A stretch of 64,000 bases of DNA from Clostridiales bacterium. GTDB lineage: Bacteria > Bacillota > Clostridia > Lachnospirales > Lachnospiraceae. Each line of letters opens with the position of its first letter. Position 1 is the first letter of the stretch. Both the position numbers and the translations under genes were made by a program. Location of the stretch: positions 366,648 to 430,647 of the forward strand of contig DUNO01000001.1 in NCBI GenBank assembly GCA_012839295.1. The letters run 5' to 3'. Below are positions 41,784 to 50,794 of the stretch, piece after piece. Below the pieces are notes generated by a model. It was given only the letters and a program-made list of their open reading frames with translations. It was not told the DNA's origin and ran no database searches.

Positions 41784-41833
41784 CCCAGCCGGTGAATAGC
41801 CTCCAAATAAGCTGTTTACCGGCTGGGTTTTTC
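41784..41833 (+). terminator. Terminator after rubrerythrin
   Basis: CCAGCCGGTGAA pairs with TTTACCGGCTGG around an 18-base loop, followed by GTTTTTC. Confidence 0.85.
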
Positions 41834-42019
41834 TGGATAGACATATATGGCACTTGCTGAGCAGGCCTAAATTCATATTAATATATATTTGAGGCTGTGG
41901 ATATCCATGTGTAAACAGCAAAAGTGATATGGGCTTTATTGCTAATTGGGTCTGCCTTACTAAATTATGGATATGTAGTAATCAAAACTATATAAGATAG
42001 AAAAATGTACTATAATATC

Positions 42020-42049
42020 TTGACAACAATTCTCTATATGCCTTATAAT
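42020..42049 (+). promoter_or_regulatory. Promoter of the nitronate monooxygenase-like gene
   Basis: TTGACA (42020-42025), 18 bp, TATAAT (42044-42049). The transcribed leader of about 130 nt contains a hairpin and a palindrome. Confidence 0.75.
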
Positions 42050-42055
42050 TAGTTT

Positions 42056-42106
42056 AATCTGGTGGGAGCACCAGATTTAAAACAAATAAATAGTTTGATT
42101 ATCAAA
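42056..42106 (+). promoter_or_regulatory. Leader hairpin and FabT-like palindrome
   Basis: A perfect hairpin AATCTGGTG-GGAG-CACCAGATT (42056-42077) starts at the expected transcription start. TTTGATTATCAAA (42094-42106) is a perfect 13-base palindrome resembling the operator bound by FabT-type MarR regulators of fatty-acid genes in other Firmicutes. Either could regulate the gene; no such regulator is in the window. Confidence 0.45.
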
Positions 42107-42184
42107 ATAGTTTTCCATAGGCAGACAGGTCCTTGGCTAAGATTTTGATAGGAAGTCCAAGTAGAGAATTAGGAGAGGATTCAT

Positions 42185-43240
42185 ATGATTATGCAACCAT
42201 TTGTGATAGGCGATTTAGTTGCCAGAATTCCAATTATACAGGGCGGCATGGGAGTTGGTGTCAGCAGGTCGAAGTTAGCCGGCGCAGTTGCGAAAGAAGG
42301 CGGTATCGGCATTATCTCAACAGCCCAGATAGGTTATGATGAACCGGACTTTAACAAGCATCAGATTGCAAGCAATCTGGTAGCCATCAAAAAGCATATA
42401 AAGCTGGCAAAGGAGACCGCCCAGGGCGGAGTTGTGGGCGTAAATATCATGGTAGCAACAAAGGAATATGATAAATATGTAAAGGCGGCCTGTGAAGGCG
42501 GGGCGGATGTGATTATCTCCGGCGCGGGGCTTCCCATATCCCTGCCCGAATTAGTAAAGGGCTTTAAAACGAAGATTGCACCCATTGTTTCCAGTATCAA
42601 GGCTGCCGCTGTTATATTGAAAATGTGGGACCGTAAATATAACAGGACTGCTGACTTCCTTGTAATTGAAGGCCCCCGGGCCGGCGGACATCTTGGCTTT
42701 TCAAAGGAACAGCTGGATCACATTGAGGAGCTGGATTATGATACAGAAGTGAAAGGCATCATCGAGTGTAAAAAAGAGTATGAGAAAAAATATGACCTTA
42801 AGATTCCGGTAGTAATCGGCGGAGGCATCTTTGATAAAGAGGATATTAAGCATGCCCTGGAGCTTGGGGCAGATGGGGTGCAGATTGCAACCAGGTTCGT
42901 GGTTACAGAGGAATGTGATGCCAGCGAGACCTACAAAAGAGCTTATCTGGAGGCAAAGGAGGAGGATGTCAAGATCGTAATCAGCCCGGTGGGAATGCCA
43001 GGGCGGGCTATTATGAATCCCTTCTTAAAGACAGTAAAAGAGGGAAGGATCCCGGTAACCAAATGCTTTAATTGTCTGGAGCACTGCAACCCAAAGGAGA
43101 CACCATACTGTATTACAAAGGCGTTAATTAATGCTGTGGAAGGAAGGCTGGATGAAGGCTTGATTTTCTGCGGTGATAATGTCCACAGATTGAAGGAGAT
43201 GACCACGGTAAAAGCCCTATTTGAGGAGCTGGTGTTTTAG
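42185..43240 (+). CDS. Nitronate monooxygenase / FabK-like FMN enzyme
   Basis: 351-residue TIM-barrel flavoprotein of the 2-nitropropane dioxygenase/enoyl-ACP reductase FabK superfamily. FMN-binding segments are PIIQGGMGVGVS (near the N-terminus), VIEGPRAGGHLGF and VVIGGGIFDKEDIKHALELG followed by ADGVQIATRF. An added C-terminal cysteine cluster, CFNCLEHCNPKETPYC (about 302-317), could bind a metal or cluster. Whether it oxidises nitronates or reduces enoyl-ACP cannot be told from the sequence. The FabT-like palindrome upstream favours a lipid link, the neighbours a detoxification role. AGGAGAGGATTCAT precedes the ATG. Confidence 0.85.
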   Translation: MIMQPFVIGDLVARIPIIQGGMGVGVSRSKLAGAVAKEGGIGIISTAQIGYDEPDFNKHQIASNLVAIKKHIKLAKETAQGGVVGVNIMVATKEYDKYVKAACEGGADVIISGAGLPISLPELVKGFKTKIAPIVSSIKAAAVILKMWDRKYNRTADFLVIEGPRAGGHLGFSKEQLDHIEELDYDTEVKGIIECKKEYEKKYDLKIPVVIGGGIFDKEDIKHALELGADGVQIATRFVVTEECDASETYKRAYLEAKEEDVKIVISPVGMPGRAIMNPFLKTVKEGRIPVTKCFNCLEHCNPKETPYCITKALINAVEGRLDEGLIFCGDNVHRLKEMTTVKALFEELVF

Positions 43241-43388
43241 ATGGATTAATTTGGGACGGGGACGATAAAAACCCGGTGACAGTTCAATGGAAAATTAATA
43301 AGGATGGTATTTTCAGTTGACGGGGGTATGGAATAGTGGCATTTCGTAAGAAGCTAAGTTGCCTCTAAGCTGGAATAGACAAGAAAAA

Positions 43389-43440
43389 AATATCCGACAG
43401 GTGTATTGGGGTAATACAATATACCTACCGGATATTTTTA
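43389..43440 (+). terminator. Terminator-like hairpin
   Basis: AATATCCG-AC-AGGTGTATT pairs with AATATACCT-AC-CGGATATT, followed by TTTA; preceded by an A-run, so it can work in both directions. It lies in the 430-base gap after the FMN enzyme. The remaining gap shows no ORF. Confidence 0.75.
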
Positions 43441-43582
43441 AAAAGAAAAGTTATTAGCCAGATAATGATTCCTTTGGAAGGAGACATAGTTATTTTCTCC
43501 TGTGATTACCCTTTTCTAATAAAGTATTTAGAGCCGGCTCCCCGGAATAGAAAGGAGATAGGGATATCCGTCCAGAAAAAAT

Positions 43583-43598
43583 TGTGACGGAAATCACA
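43583..43598 (+). promoter_or_regulatory. Crp-type palindrome upstream of the DUF1858 gene
   Basis: TGTGA-CGGAAA-TCACA is an exact TGTGA-N6-TCACA site, 72 bases before the ATG at 43671. It supports regulation by a Crp/Fnr-family protein. Confidence 0.6.
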
Positions 43599-43670
43599 GT
43601 AAAAAAATAGAACCCGGCATAAACTATAAAATAAGTAGTAATTATTAATGGAAAGAATGGAGGTTTTATC

Positions 43671-43904
43671 ATGGAGGGGAAAGAATTGGATATAAGCAAA
43701 TCGGTATATGAATTATGTTCTGCGTACCCGGAGCTTCCTGCTGTTTTAGCAGATTTAGGATTTAAAGACATCACAAAGCCAGGGATGCTGGCTACTGCAG
43801 GGAGATTTATGACTCTTCCCAAGGGAGCGGCGATGAAAAAGATTGATATGGAAGTAATTAAAAATACTCTGCAGGAAGCCGGATTTAAGGTGACGGGAGC
43901 ATAG
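43671..43904 (+). CDS. DUF1858 domain protein
   Basis: 77-residue protein that is essentially one DUF1858 domain (LDISKSVYELCSAYPELPAV followed by LADLGFKDITKPGMLATAGR and FMTLPKGA). This small helical domain often occurs N-terminal to, or alongside, ScdA/hemerythrin and hybrid-cluster proteins in anaerobes. That suits its position near ric and the DUF438 protein and its Crp-type upstream site. No enzymatic role is known to me. ATGGAGGTTTTATC precedes the ATG. Confidence 0.88.
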   Translation: MEGKELDISKSVYELCSAYPELPAVLADLGFKDITKPGMLATAGRFMTLPKGAAMKKIDMEVIKNTLQEAGFKVTGA

Positions 43905-44162
43905 GGACAGATCTGTTCGTGGATTTATAAAATATATTTCTTGTGAATTTTAGAAAAAAGTACTAAAATACAAGATATCGACTTAAATAATCCGGATATA
44001 ATGTTATTATATGGCTGGAGTAAGAAAAATAATAAAGTTGTGACATAGTTACAGATAATAGTGGATAGATTTTATAATTTACAAGATAGGAGATTATAGA
44101 ATCTATTTCTGTAATCAGAAATATTACTTAATATGCCGCCAAAAGGGCAGATGGAGGTTACC

Positions 44163-45560
44163 ATGAAAAAACAACAAGTTGGAGTGATTGGTTTAGCGGT
44201 TATGGGGAAGAATTTAGCCCTTAATATTGCAGACCATGGTTTTTCCGTGTCGGTATACAACCGGACACCTGGTAAAACCGATGAATTGCTGGAGGAAGCA
44301 AAAGGAAAGGATATGGCGGGAGCCTACACCTTAGAGGAATTTGTGGCTTCCCTTGAATTACCCCGTAGGATTATTTTGATGGTGAAGGCGGGAGCTGCAG
44401 TTGATGACACCATAAAACAGCTTCTTCCGCTGCTGTCGGAGGGGGATTTAATTATGGATGGCGGCAACTCCTACTATCTGGATACCATAAGGAGGAGCCA
44501 GGAATTAAGTGGACTGGGCTTCCATTATCTTGGTACCGGAATTTCCGGCGGTGAGGAAGGGGCAAGGAACGGCCCGGCCATTATGCCCGGCGGAAGCCGG
44601 GAGGCTTACCAAAGGATGGAGCCGGTCCTTACGGCAATCTCTGCCAAGGTGGATGGAGAGCCCTGCAGCACCTACATTGGTGAGGACGGTGCCGGTCATT
44701 TTGTAAAAATGGTCCACAACGGAATTGAATATGCGGATATGCAGCTGATCAGTGAGGCATATTCTATATTAAAGGAGGTGCTGCATTTAACGCCGCCGGA
44801 GCTGCATGAGGTATTTGAGGAATGGAACCAGGGTGAGCTTAGCAGTTACCTGATCGATATTACGGCTAAGATATTTGCAAAAAAGGATGAAGACACGGAC
44901 AATTATCTGGTGGATATGATCCTGGATGTAGCAGGACAGAAGGGTACCGGCAAATGGACCGGCCAAATTGCCCTGGATCTGGGGTCACCGATACCAACCA
45001 TAACGAATGCTGTTTACGAACGCTATCTTTCAGCAAGGAAGGAAGAGAGAGTGGAGGCAAGTAAGCAGTTAAGCGGGCCAAATGACAGGATCCAAAAATC
45101 AAAAGACTTTATCGGCTCGGTCCGCAAGGCTCTTTATGCAAGTAAGATCTGTGCCTATGCCCAGGGCTTTAGCCTGCTCCGTACCGCCTCCGGGCAGTAT
45201 TCCTGGAACTTAAGCTTTGGGGATATTGCTAAGATTTTCCGTGGGGGCTGTATTATCAGGGCACAGTTTTTAAACCAGATTACAAGTGCATACCAGCAGG
45301 AGCCTAAGCTTCCCAACCTGCTGCTGGCAGATTATTTCAAGGATATTATCAGCAACTATCAGGAGGAGTGGAGGGAAGTTATTAAGACAGCGGTTTCTGC
45401 CGGTATCCCGGTACCTGCTTTTACGAGTGCCATTTCCTATTACGACAGCTACCGCAGGGCAGAGCTTCCGATGAATTTATTACAGGCACAGAGGGATTAC
45501 TTTGGAGCGCACACCTATGAGCGTAAGGATAAGGAAGGAATTTACCATACAAAGTGGTAA
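44163..45560 (+). CDS. gnd: 6-phosphogluconate dehydrogenase, decarboxylating
   Basis: 465-residue oxidative pentose-phosphate enzyme converting 6-phosphogluconate to ribulose-5-phosphate with NADP+. The Rossmann start is [20 protein letters not shown]. Substrate-binding signatures are [33 protein letters not shown] and [23 protein letters not shown] 44163 follows GGAGGTTACC. It is followed by zwf 77 bases later, so the two NADPH-forming steps are adjacent. A near-palindrome TGTGAC-ATA-GTTACA (44039-44053) lies just before the likely -10 TATAAT at 44073. Confidence 0.96.
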   Translation: MKKQQVGVIGLAVMGKNLALNIADHGFSVSVYNRTPGKTDELLEEAKGKDMAGAYTLEEFVASLELPRRIILMVKAGAAVDDTIKQLLPLLSEGDLIMDGGNSYYLDTIRRSQELSGLGFHYLGTGISGGEEGARNGPAIMPGGSREAYQRMEPVLTAISAKVDGEPCSTYIGEDGAGHFVKMVHNGIEYADMQLISEAYSILKEVLHLTPPELHEVFEEWNQGELSSYLIDITAKIFAKKDEDTDNYLVDMILDVAGQKGTGKWTGQIALDLGSPIPTITNAVYERYLSARKEERVEASKQLSGPNDRIQKSKDFIGSVRKALYASKICAYAQGFSLLRTASGQYSWNLSFGDIAKIFRGGCIIRAQFLNQITSAYQQEPKLPNLLLADYFKDIISNYQEEWREVIKTAVSAGIPVPAFTSAISYYDSYRRAELPMNLLQAQRDYFGAHTYERKDKEGIYHTKW

Positions 45561-45637
45561 GAGAGTAGTTAGGTAAGTATCAATAGCAAAGGTAACAACA
45601 ATCAAGGTAACTATGAAAAAAAGAAGGAGGGCAGAGT

Positions 45638-47143
45638 GTGAGAATGGATAATATCGAGCAATTATCGAAGGAATTATCGGCACTCATGGTGATATTCGGG
45701 GGTACCGGTGACTTAACTCATAGAAAGCTTATGCCTGCCATATATAATCTCATCCGGGATCAGCTGATTCCCGAGCATTTTGCGATTGTCGCCGTCGGAA
45801 GAAGGGAGAAGACCCTGGAGGACTATCTAAAGGATGTCCGTGAGGCGGTTGCAAAATATTCCCGTAATAAAATAGATGAGGCCATCTGGACGAGGCTCCG
45901 GGGGATGATCCACTATTATAAATTTGATTTTACTGACCTGTCCGGCTTCCAGGAGCTTAAGCTGTACCTGGGCCAGCTGGACACCAAGGTAAAAAGCGGT
46001 GGAAACCGGGTATATTACCTGGCGGTAGCCCCGGAATATTTTGAGACGATTGTACAGGGCTTACAGGCGAGTGATATGGCAGTAAAGCCGGGGGCATTTT
46101 GCAGGCTGGTAATTGAAAAGCCCTTTGGAAAGGATTTAAAGACGGCAAGGGCTTTAAATGATAAGATTAACGAAGTATTTCCGGAGAAAAGTATCTACCG
46201 TATCGACCACTATTTAGGCAAGGAAATGATCCAGAACATCATGGTCCTGCGCTTCGGCAATACTGTTTTTGAATCCTTATGGAATAACCGGTTTATCGAT
46301 AATATACAGATATCCCTATCAGAGAAGCTGGGGGTCGGAACCAGGGGCGGTTACTTTGAGCAGGCCGGTACCATGCGCGATATGCTGCAGAACCATATCC
46401 TCCAGATCCTGACCCTGGTGGCAATGGAGCCGCCGACTAATCTTAAGATGGATTCTATCCGGACAGAGAAACAGAAGGTTTTGGAAGCAACCCAGGAGTT
46501 TACCCCGGAATTTCTTAAGAATAACGTGGTATTCGGACAGTATGGGAAGGGCATGGTTGACGGGACGCCGGTTCCGGGCTACCGGGAAGAGGAGAATGTC
46601 CCAAGCAACTCAGAGACGGAGACCTTTGTGGCAATGAAGCTGCATATCAATAACTTCCGCTGGGCAGGAACTCCCTTCTATATCAGGACAGGAAAGCGTA
46701 TGGCAACGAGCTCTGCGGAAATCGTGATCCAGTTCAAGTCCCTGCCCAATATCCTATATTTTCAGGAGCAGGACCTGCAGGAGCCTAATTTGCTGGTTTT
46801 GAGGATACAGCCCAGTGTCGGTGTATTCTTCCAGTTTAATACGAAGGATTTCGCCAGCCATAACGGAATTGTCCCGACGAAGATGGATACCAGCTATTAT
46901 AATCCGATGCAGGGCAATACGCCGGAGGCTTATGAACGGCTGATTTTTGATATTCTGCGGGGAGATGGGACCTTATTCTCCCGGTGGGACGAAGTGGAAT
47001 CCGCCTGGACTGTGACGGACCGGTTGATACAGTACCGGGAACGTAAAAAAAATATATTCCCCAACTATGATGCTGGTTCCATGGGGCCGGTGAAAGCCTT
47101 TGAATTATTGGCAAAGGATGGGCGGAAATGGTGGAATGTATAG
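45638..47143 (+). CDS. zwf: Glucose-6-phosphate 1-dehydrogenase
   Basis: 501-residue enzyme oxidising glucose-6-phosphate to the lactone with NADP+. It has an N-terminal nucleotide loop VIFGGTGDLTHRKLMPA, the active-site signature YRIDHYLGKEMIQNI (about 187-201) and EKPFGKDL. A GTG at 45638, 7 bases after AGGAGG, is the best start; ATG 45644 is two codons later. It clusters with gnd as the oxidative pentose-phosphate pair; no lactonase gene is between them. Full length. Confidence 0.96.
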   Translation: MRMDNIEQLSKELSALMVIFGGTGDLTHRKLMPAIYNLIRDQLIPEHFAIVAVGRREKTLEDYLKDVREAVAKYSRNKIDEAIWTRLRGMIHYYKFDFTDLSGFQELKLYLGQLDTKVKSGGNRVYYLAVAPEYFETIVQGLQASDMAVKPGAFCRLVIEKPFGKDLKTARALNDKINEVFPEKSIYRIDHYLGKEMIQNIMVLRFGNTVFESLWNNRFIDNIQISLSEKLGVGTRGGYFEQAGTMRDMLQNHILQILTLVAMEPPTNLKMDSIRTEKQKVLEATQEFTPEFLKNNVVFGQYGKGMVDGTPVPGYREEENVPSNSETETFVAMKLHINNFRWAGTPFYIRTGKRMATSSAEIVIQFKSLPNILYFQEQDLQEPNLLVLRIQPSVGVFFQFNTKDFASHNGIVPTKMDTSYYNPMQGNTPEAYERLIFDILRGDGTLFSRWDEVESAWTVTDRLIQYRERKKNIFPNYDAGSMGPVKAFELLAKDGRKWWNV

Positions 47144-47208
47144 GGTATCCTGTGTTATAATTTATGTAATTATTTTTACAAAAATTTAACAGGAATGGAG
47201 AAAACAAG

Positions 47209-47850
47209 ATGAAAATTAACCTGGATAAAATTTATGACATATCAATGCCGATCTATCACGGGATGCCGGTTTATAACGGGAAGGAAGAAAAGAGGCCTGT
47301 GCTTGAGGTGCAGTCTGATTTTAATACGTCAAAGGCCTATGAAAGCCGCATCCATATGAACCTCCATACCGGAACCCACATGGACCGCACCCTGCATATG
47401 ATTCCGGGGGGCAATACGATGGAGACCTTGGACATAAGGGACATGATAACAAAATGTACAGTACTTGACCTGACCTCGGTACAGGAGAAGATTACGGAGG
47501 CTGACCTGGAAAAGAAACAGATCCGGGAAGGCGACTTTGTACTATTTAAGACCAGGAATTCCTTTGAGGATATCCTGGAGACCAGCTTTATTTTTCTTGA
47601 GAAAAGCGGCGCTGCCTACCTGGCAGAGAAGAAGGTGAAGGGTGTAGGAATTGATGCCCTTGGAGTTGAACGGTCACAGCCGGGCCATGAAACACATTTG
47701 CAGCTGATGCAAAAAGGGATCCATATCCTGGAGGGCTTGAATTTAAAGGAAGTGGAAGAGGGGGAATATTTCCTGTCGGCAGCCCCGCTTAACATTATTG
47801 GGGCGGAGGCAGCCCCCATTAAAGCATACCTGATTGCCCTGGAAGGGTAG
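47209..47850 (+). CDS. Cyclase family protein (kynurenine formamidase-like metal hydrolase)
   Basis: 213-residue metal-dependent amidohydrolase of the cyclase/KynB family. The metal site HTGTHMDRTLHM (about 53-64) fits HxGTHxDxxxH, and QPGHETHLQLM adds downstream ligands. Other marks are YDISMPIYHGMPVY and VKGVGIDALGVE. Relatives hydrolyse formylkynurenine, isatin or other amides; no kynurenine genes are nearby, so the substrate is open. AATGGAGAAAACAAG precedes the ATG. Confidence 0.88.
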   Translation: MKINLDKIYDISMPIYHGMPVYNGKEEKRPVLEVQSDFNTSKAYESRIHMNLHTGTHMDRTLHMIPGGNTMETLDIRDMITKCTVLDLTSVQEKITEADLEKKQIREGDFVLFKTRNSFEDILETSFIFLEKSGAAYLAEKKVKGVGIDALGVERSQPGHETHLQLMQKGIHILEGLNLKEVEEGEYFLSAAPLNIIGAEAAPIKAYLIALEG

Positions 47851-47916
47851 TAAGGATAAGCTATAATTGGTATTCTGCCCAGTTATGGCAGGTATCAACG
47901 TGAGTTATAAAACGTC

Positions 47917-47945
47917 TTGTATTTTACCATGGAAAATGGTATATT
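47917..47945 (+). promoter_or_regulatory. Promoter of the APC permease gene
   Basis: TTGTAT (47917-47922), 17 bp, TATATT (47940-47945), giving a leader of about 130 nt. Confidence 0.6.
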
Positions 47946-47951
47946 AGGAGA

Positions 47952-48085
47952 GCTGTATATCATATGGAGGAAGCCAGGAAGAAGGCTTCAGCCACCGGTA
48001 TACACAGCGCAAAAACAGCGCCGGTTACCAAAGCAAAAATTGGCTTCTGGTGACTTATTCTAACACATATGGGAAAGGACGTTTT
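47952..48085 (+). promoter_or_regulatory. Structured leader with alternative pairings, possible riboswitch or attenuator
   Basis: GAAGCC (about 47973) can pair with the nearby GGCTTC (about 47984) or with the distant TGGCTTC (about 48042), two exclusive foldings. Between them ACCG...GCGC-AAAAACA-GCGC-CGGT forms a further hairpin. I do not recognise a known riboswitch class. The fold is hand-drawn and unverified. Confidence 0.4.
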
Positions 48086-49423
48086 ATGGAAAAAAGGAGA
48101 TACGGTTTATTTACTGCCATTACCATGATCACTGGTATTGTTATAGGATCCGGTATATTTTTTAGGGCAGACGATGTGCTTGGCTATACGGGGGGCAATG
48201 TACTATTAGGAATTATTGTTTTTGTAGTGGCAGCATTTGCAATTGTATTTGGATGTCTGGCTATTTCACAGCTGGCAAACCTGACGGATAAGCCAGGCGG
48301 AGTAATCGGATACATGGAGGAATTTGTCGGCCTTGGCTCGTCCTGTGCCTTTGGGTGGTTTCAGACCTTCCTGTATTTGCCCACCATAACCGCAGTTGTT
48401 GCCTGGGTGACGGGAATCTATATCTGCCAGTTATTTGGAATTGAATTTACTTTAGAAACCTCTGTTTTAATCGGGGTCATCAGCATGACTGTATTATTTC
48501 TTTTAAATATGCTGTCGGCAAAATTGGGAGGCTATTTCCAGAATGCCTCCATGGTCATTAAACTGGTTCCCTTGGCTATTATCGCAGTAGCAGGTTTGAT
48601 TTTTGGAAAGCCCGGTGAATTTGCCCTGGGCGATGTCCAGGCCTTTAAGGCCGCCGCCGGCTCCTTTGGCTGGATAGCAGCCTTTGCGCCCATTGCCTTC
48701 TCCTTTGATGGCTGGATTATATCTACCTCAATCTGCCACGAAATTAAGAACAGTAAGAGGAACCTGCCCTTAGCACTTACCATATCCCCATTGGTAATCC
48801 TGGCCGCTTACATTGCGTATTTTGTTGGCATTACTTCCTTCATTGGGCCTGATGCGGTATTGGAGCAGGGGGATGCTTCTGTATTTATGGCAGCCAGCCG
48901 GTTATTTGGCAGTGTTGGAGGCAAGGTAATCCTTACCTTTGTCGTAATATCGGTGCTGGGCACCGTGAACGGTTTGGCTCTTGGCTTTATCCGTATGCCT
49001 TATTCCATGGCGCTCCGCAATATGGTGCCGGGCAGCCCCTGGCTGAAGAAGGAAAATAAAAAGCTGGGTGGAATGCCGGTCAATTCTGCAATTTTTGCTT
49101 ATGTACTATCCCTTATCTGGATGCTGATCCACTATCTTACCCAAAAGTTTGGCATGAGGGGTGATGTATCGGAGATTGCAGTAGGGATGAGCTATTTAAA
49201 TTATATTGTGCTTTATATAACGGTAATGAGGTTAACAAAAAAGGGAACCCTAAAGGGTAAATGGAAGGGATACGCCATCCCGGTTCTGGCAACGGTTGGC
49301 TCCCTGATAATCCTGTCCGGCAGCGTAACCCATCCCTTATTCCCATATTATTTTTTAATCTGCTTTGCAATTATTGCTTCCGGTTATGTTTATTATAGGA
49401 GAAATAAGAGTAAGATAATGTAA
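48086..49423 (+). CDS. APC superfamily amino acid permease
   Basis: 445-residue transporter with twelve hydrophobic segments. The APC signature is in the first helix (GLFTAITMITGIVIGSGIFF), and AFAPIAFSFDGWIISTSICH with HEIKNSKRNLPLAL is the typical helix 6 and following loop. Energy coupling is probably to protons or by exchange. The amino acid is unknown. I chose ATG 48086, after GGGAAAGGACGTTTT, over the in-frame start at 48050, which would read through the leader. The structured leader suggests regulation by a small molecule or translation. Confidence 0.9.
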   Translation: MEKRRYGLFTAITMITGIVIGSGIFFRADDVLGYTGGNVLLGIIVFVVAAFAIVFGCLAISQLANLTDKPGGVIGYMEEFVGLGSSCAFGWFQTFLYLPTITAVVAWVTGIYICQLFGIEFTLETSVLIGVISMTVLFLLNMLSAKLGGYFQNASMVIKLVPLAIIAVAGLIFGKPGEFALGDVQAFKAAAGSFGWIAAFAPIAFSFDGWIISTSICHEIKNSKRNLPLALTISPLVILAAYIAYFVGITSFIGPDAVLEQGDASVFMAASRLFGSVGGKVILTFVVISVLGTVNGLALGFIRMPYSMALRNMVPGSPWLKKENKKLGGMPVNSAIFAYVLSLIWMLIHYLTQKFGMRGDVSEIAVGMSYLNYIVLYITVMRLTKKGTLKGKWKGYAIPVLATVGSLIILSGSVTHPLFPYYFLICFAIIASGYVYYRRNKSKIM

Positions 49424-49462
49424 TAGGAACTTTATCTGTAATACTAAATTTACTTTACGTAC

Positions 49463-49528
49463 GTTAGGAGGAAAAATTCTCCTAACCAAGAGCATGTTAG
49501 GAGGAAAAATCCTCCTAACCAAAAGCAT
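49463..49528 (+). repeat. Tandem 33-bp hairpin repeat carrying Shine-Dalgarno and anti-Shine-Dalgarno
   Basis: Two adjacent units (49463-49495, 49496-49528). Each is GTTAGGAG...CTCCTAAC folded around AAAAAT, then CCAA(G/A)AGCAT. The second stem is perfect (TTAGGAGG/CCTCCTAA). A degenerate third unit provides the true ribosome site CAGGAGG before the DUF438 gene. The hairpin arms contain both GGAGG and its complement. Confidence 0.75.
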
Positions 49529-49544
49529 ATCAGGAGGATTGGTT

Positions 49545-50774
49545 ATGAGTGAGTACATCAACAACCGTGAATACCGCCAGAAGGTATTAAAGGAGTTAAT
49601 TATGGAGCTCCATGACGGAAAAAGCGTGGAGGAAGTCAAGGAACGTTTTGGTAAGCTGATTGAGGGCGTTTCCCCAACAGAGATCTCTGCCATGGAAAAT
49701 GAACTGATCAAGGAGGGCATGCCGATTGCCGAGGTGCAAAGGCTTTGTGATGTCCATGCCGCCGTATTTAAGGGCTCCATTGAAGAAATCCACCGTCCTG
49801 AGAAGGAAGAGGATAATCCGGGACATCCGGTATTCACCTTTAAGGCGGAAAACCGGGCTCTGGAACGGCTGATGCGCAAGGGAATCAGGCCAAAGCTGGA
49901 GAGCTTTGCCAAGGATGCAGGCCAGGAAGAGGCAGATGGATTATTTGAAGACCTGACCAAGCTGTGGGAAATTGATAAGCATTATCTGAGGAAGGAAAAC
50001 CTTCTGTTCCCCTATATGGAGAAGTACGGAATTACAGCCCCTCCTAAGGTAATGTGGGGAGTTGATGATGAGATCAGGGCAGAGATAAAAAATGCCTTGA
50101 AAGCACTCAAGGATAACCAGGAAAGTAAGGAAGCTATTGCAGAAAAAATTGAGAGTGCACTGAGCAGGGTGGAGGAAATGATATTTAAGGAAGAAAACAT
50201 CCTGTTCCCGATGGTGCTTGAAACCTTAAATGAGGACGAGTGGTTAAAGATTGCCAGGGAAAGTGCTGACATCGGCTTTTGCCTCTATGAACCGAAGCAG
50301 GAATGGAAGCCGGCCAGGGTGAATGTGGAGGAAAAGGCCAGGAGCCAGGGTGAGGAACCGGCAAGCGAAGGCTACCTCCGGTTTGAAACAGGAGTGTTCT
50401 CTAAGGCAGAGCTGGAAGCGATGCTGGATACTCTTCCTGTTGATATGACCTTTGTCGATAAGGATGGCATCGTAAAATATTTTACAAACGGCAGCGAAAG
50501 GATCTTTCCACGTACGAAAGCGGTAATCGGCAGGGAGGTAAAGAATTGCCATCCGCCGGCAAGCGTCCATATCGTTGAGCAGATTGTGGAGGACCTGAAG
50601 TCGGGCAAGAAGGATCATGAGGACTTCTGGATTAAGATGGGCGGCCGGTATGTTTTAATACGGTATTTTGCTGTCAGGGATAAGCAGGGTGAATTTCTGG
50701 GGGTTTTGGAGTTTACGCAGGATATTGGGCCGATTCAGGCAATTACGGGAGAGAAGAGGCTGGTGTCTGAATAA
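49545..50774 (+). CDS. DUF438 protein with hemerythrin and PAS domains
   Basis: 409-residue cytoplasmic protein: an N-terminal DUF438 domain (about 1-75, YRQKVLKELIMELHDGKSVE), a hemerythrin-like four-helix domain (about 85-235; KENLLFPYMEKYG, KEENILFPMVLE) and a C-terminal PAS domain (about 290-400; VDMTFVDKDGIVKYFTNGSE, NCHPPASVHIVEQIV). The PAS type is found in proteins that sense heme, redox or gas ligands. It occurs with DUF1858 and Ric proteins in anaerobes, as here. ATG 49545 follows CAGGAGGATTGGTT. The upstream tandem hairpins may control translation. Confidence 0.9.
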   Translation: MSEYINNREYRQKVLKELIMELHDGKSVEEVKERFGKLIEGVSPTEISAMENELIKEGMPIAEVQRLCDVHAAVFKGSIEEIHRPEKEEDNPGHPVFTFKAENRALERLMRKGIRPKLESFAKDAGQEEADGLFEDLTKLWEIDKHYLRKENLLFPYMEKYGITAPPKVMWGVDDEIRAEIKNALKALKDNQESKEAIAEKIESALSRVEEMIFKEENILFPMVLETLNEDEWLKIARESADIGFCLYEPKQEWKPARVNVEEKARSQGEEPASEGYLRFETGVFSKAELEAMLDTLPVDMTFVDKDGIVKYFTNGSERIFPRTKAVIGREVKNCHPPASVHIVEQIVEDLKSGKKDHEDFWIKMGGRYVLIRYFAVRDKQGEFLGVLEFTQDIGPIQAITGEKRLVSE

Positions 50775-50794
50775 AGATTTGGCGTAGGCTGTGA

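Noticed and set aside
44039..44053. A second Crp-type site (TGTGAC-ATA-GTTACA) before gnd
   Set aside because: The half-site spacing is one base too short for TGTGA-N6-TCACA. It may be a different operator, so it is only mentioned under gnd.
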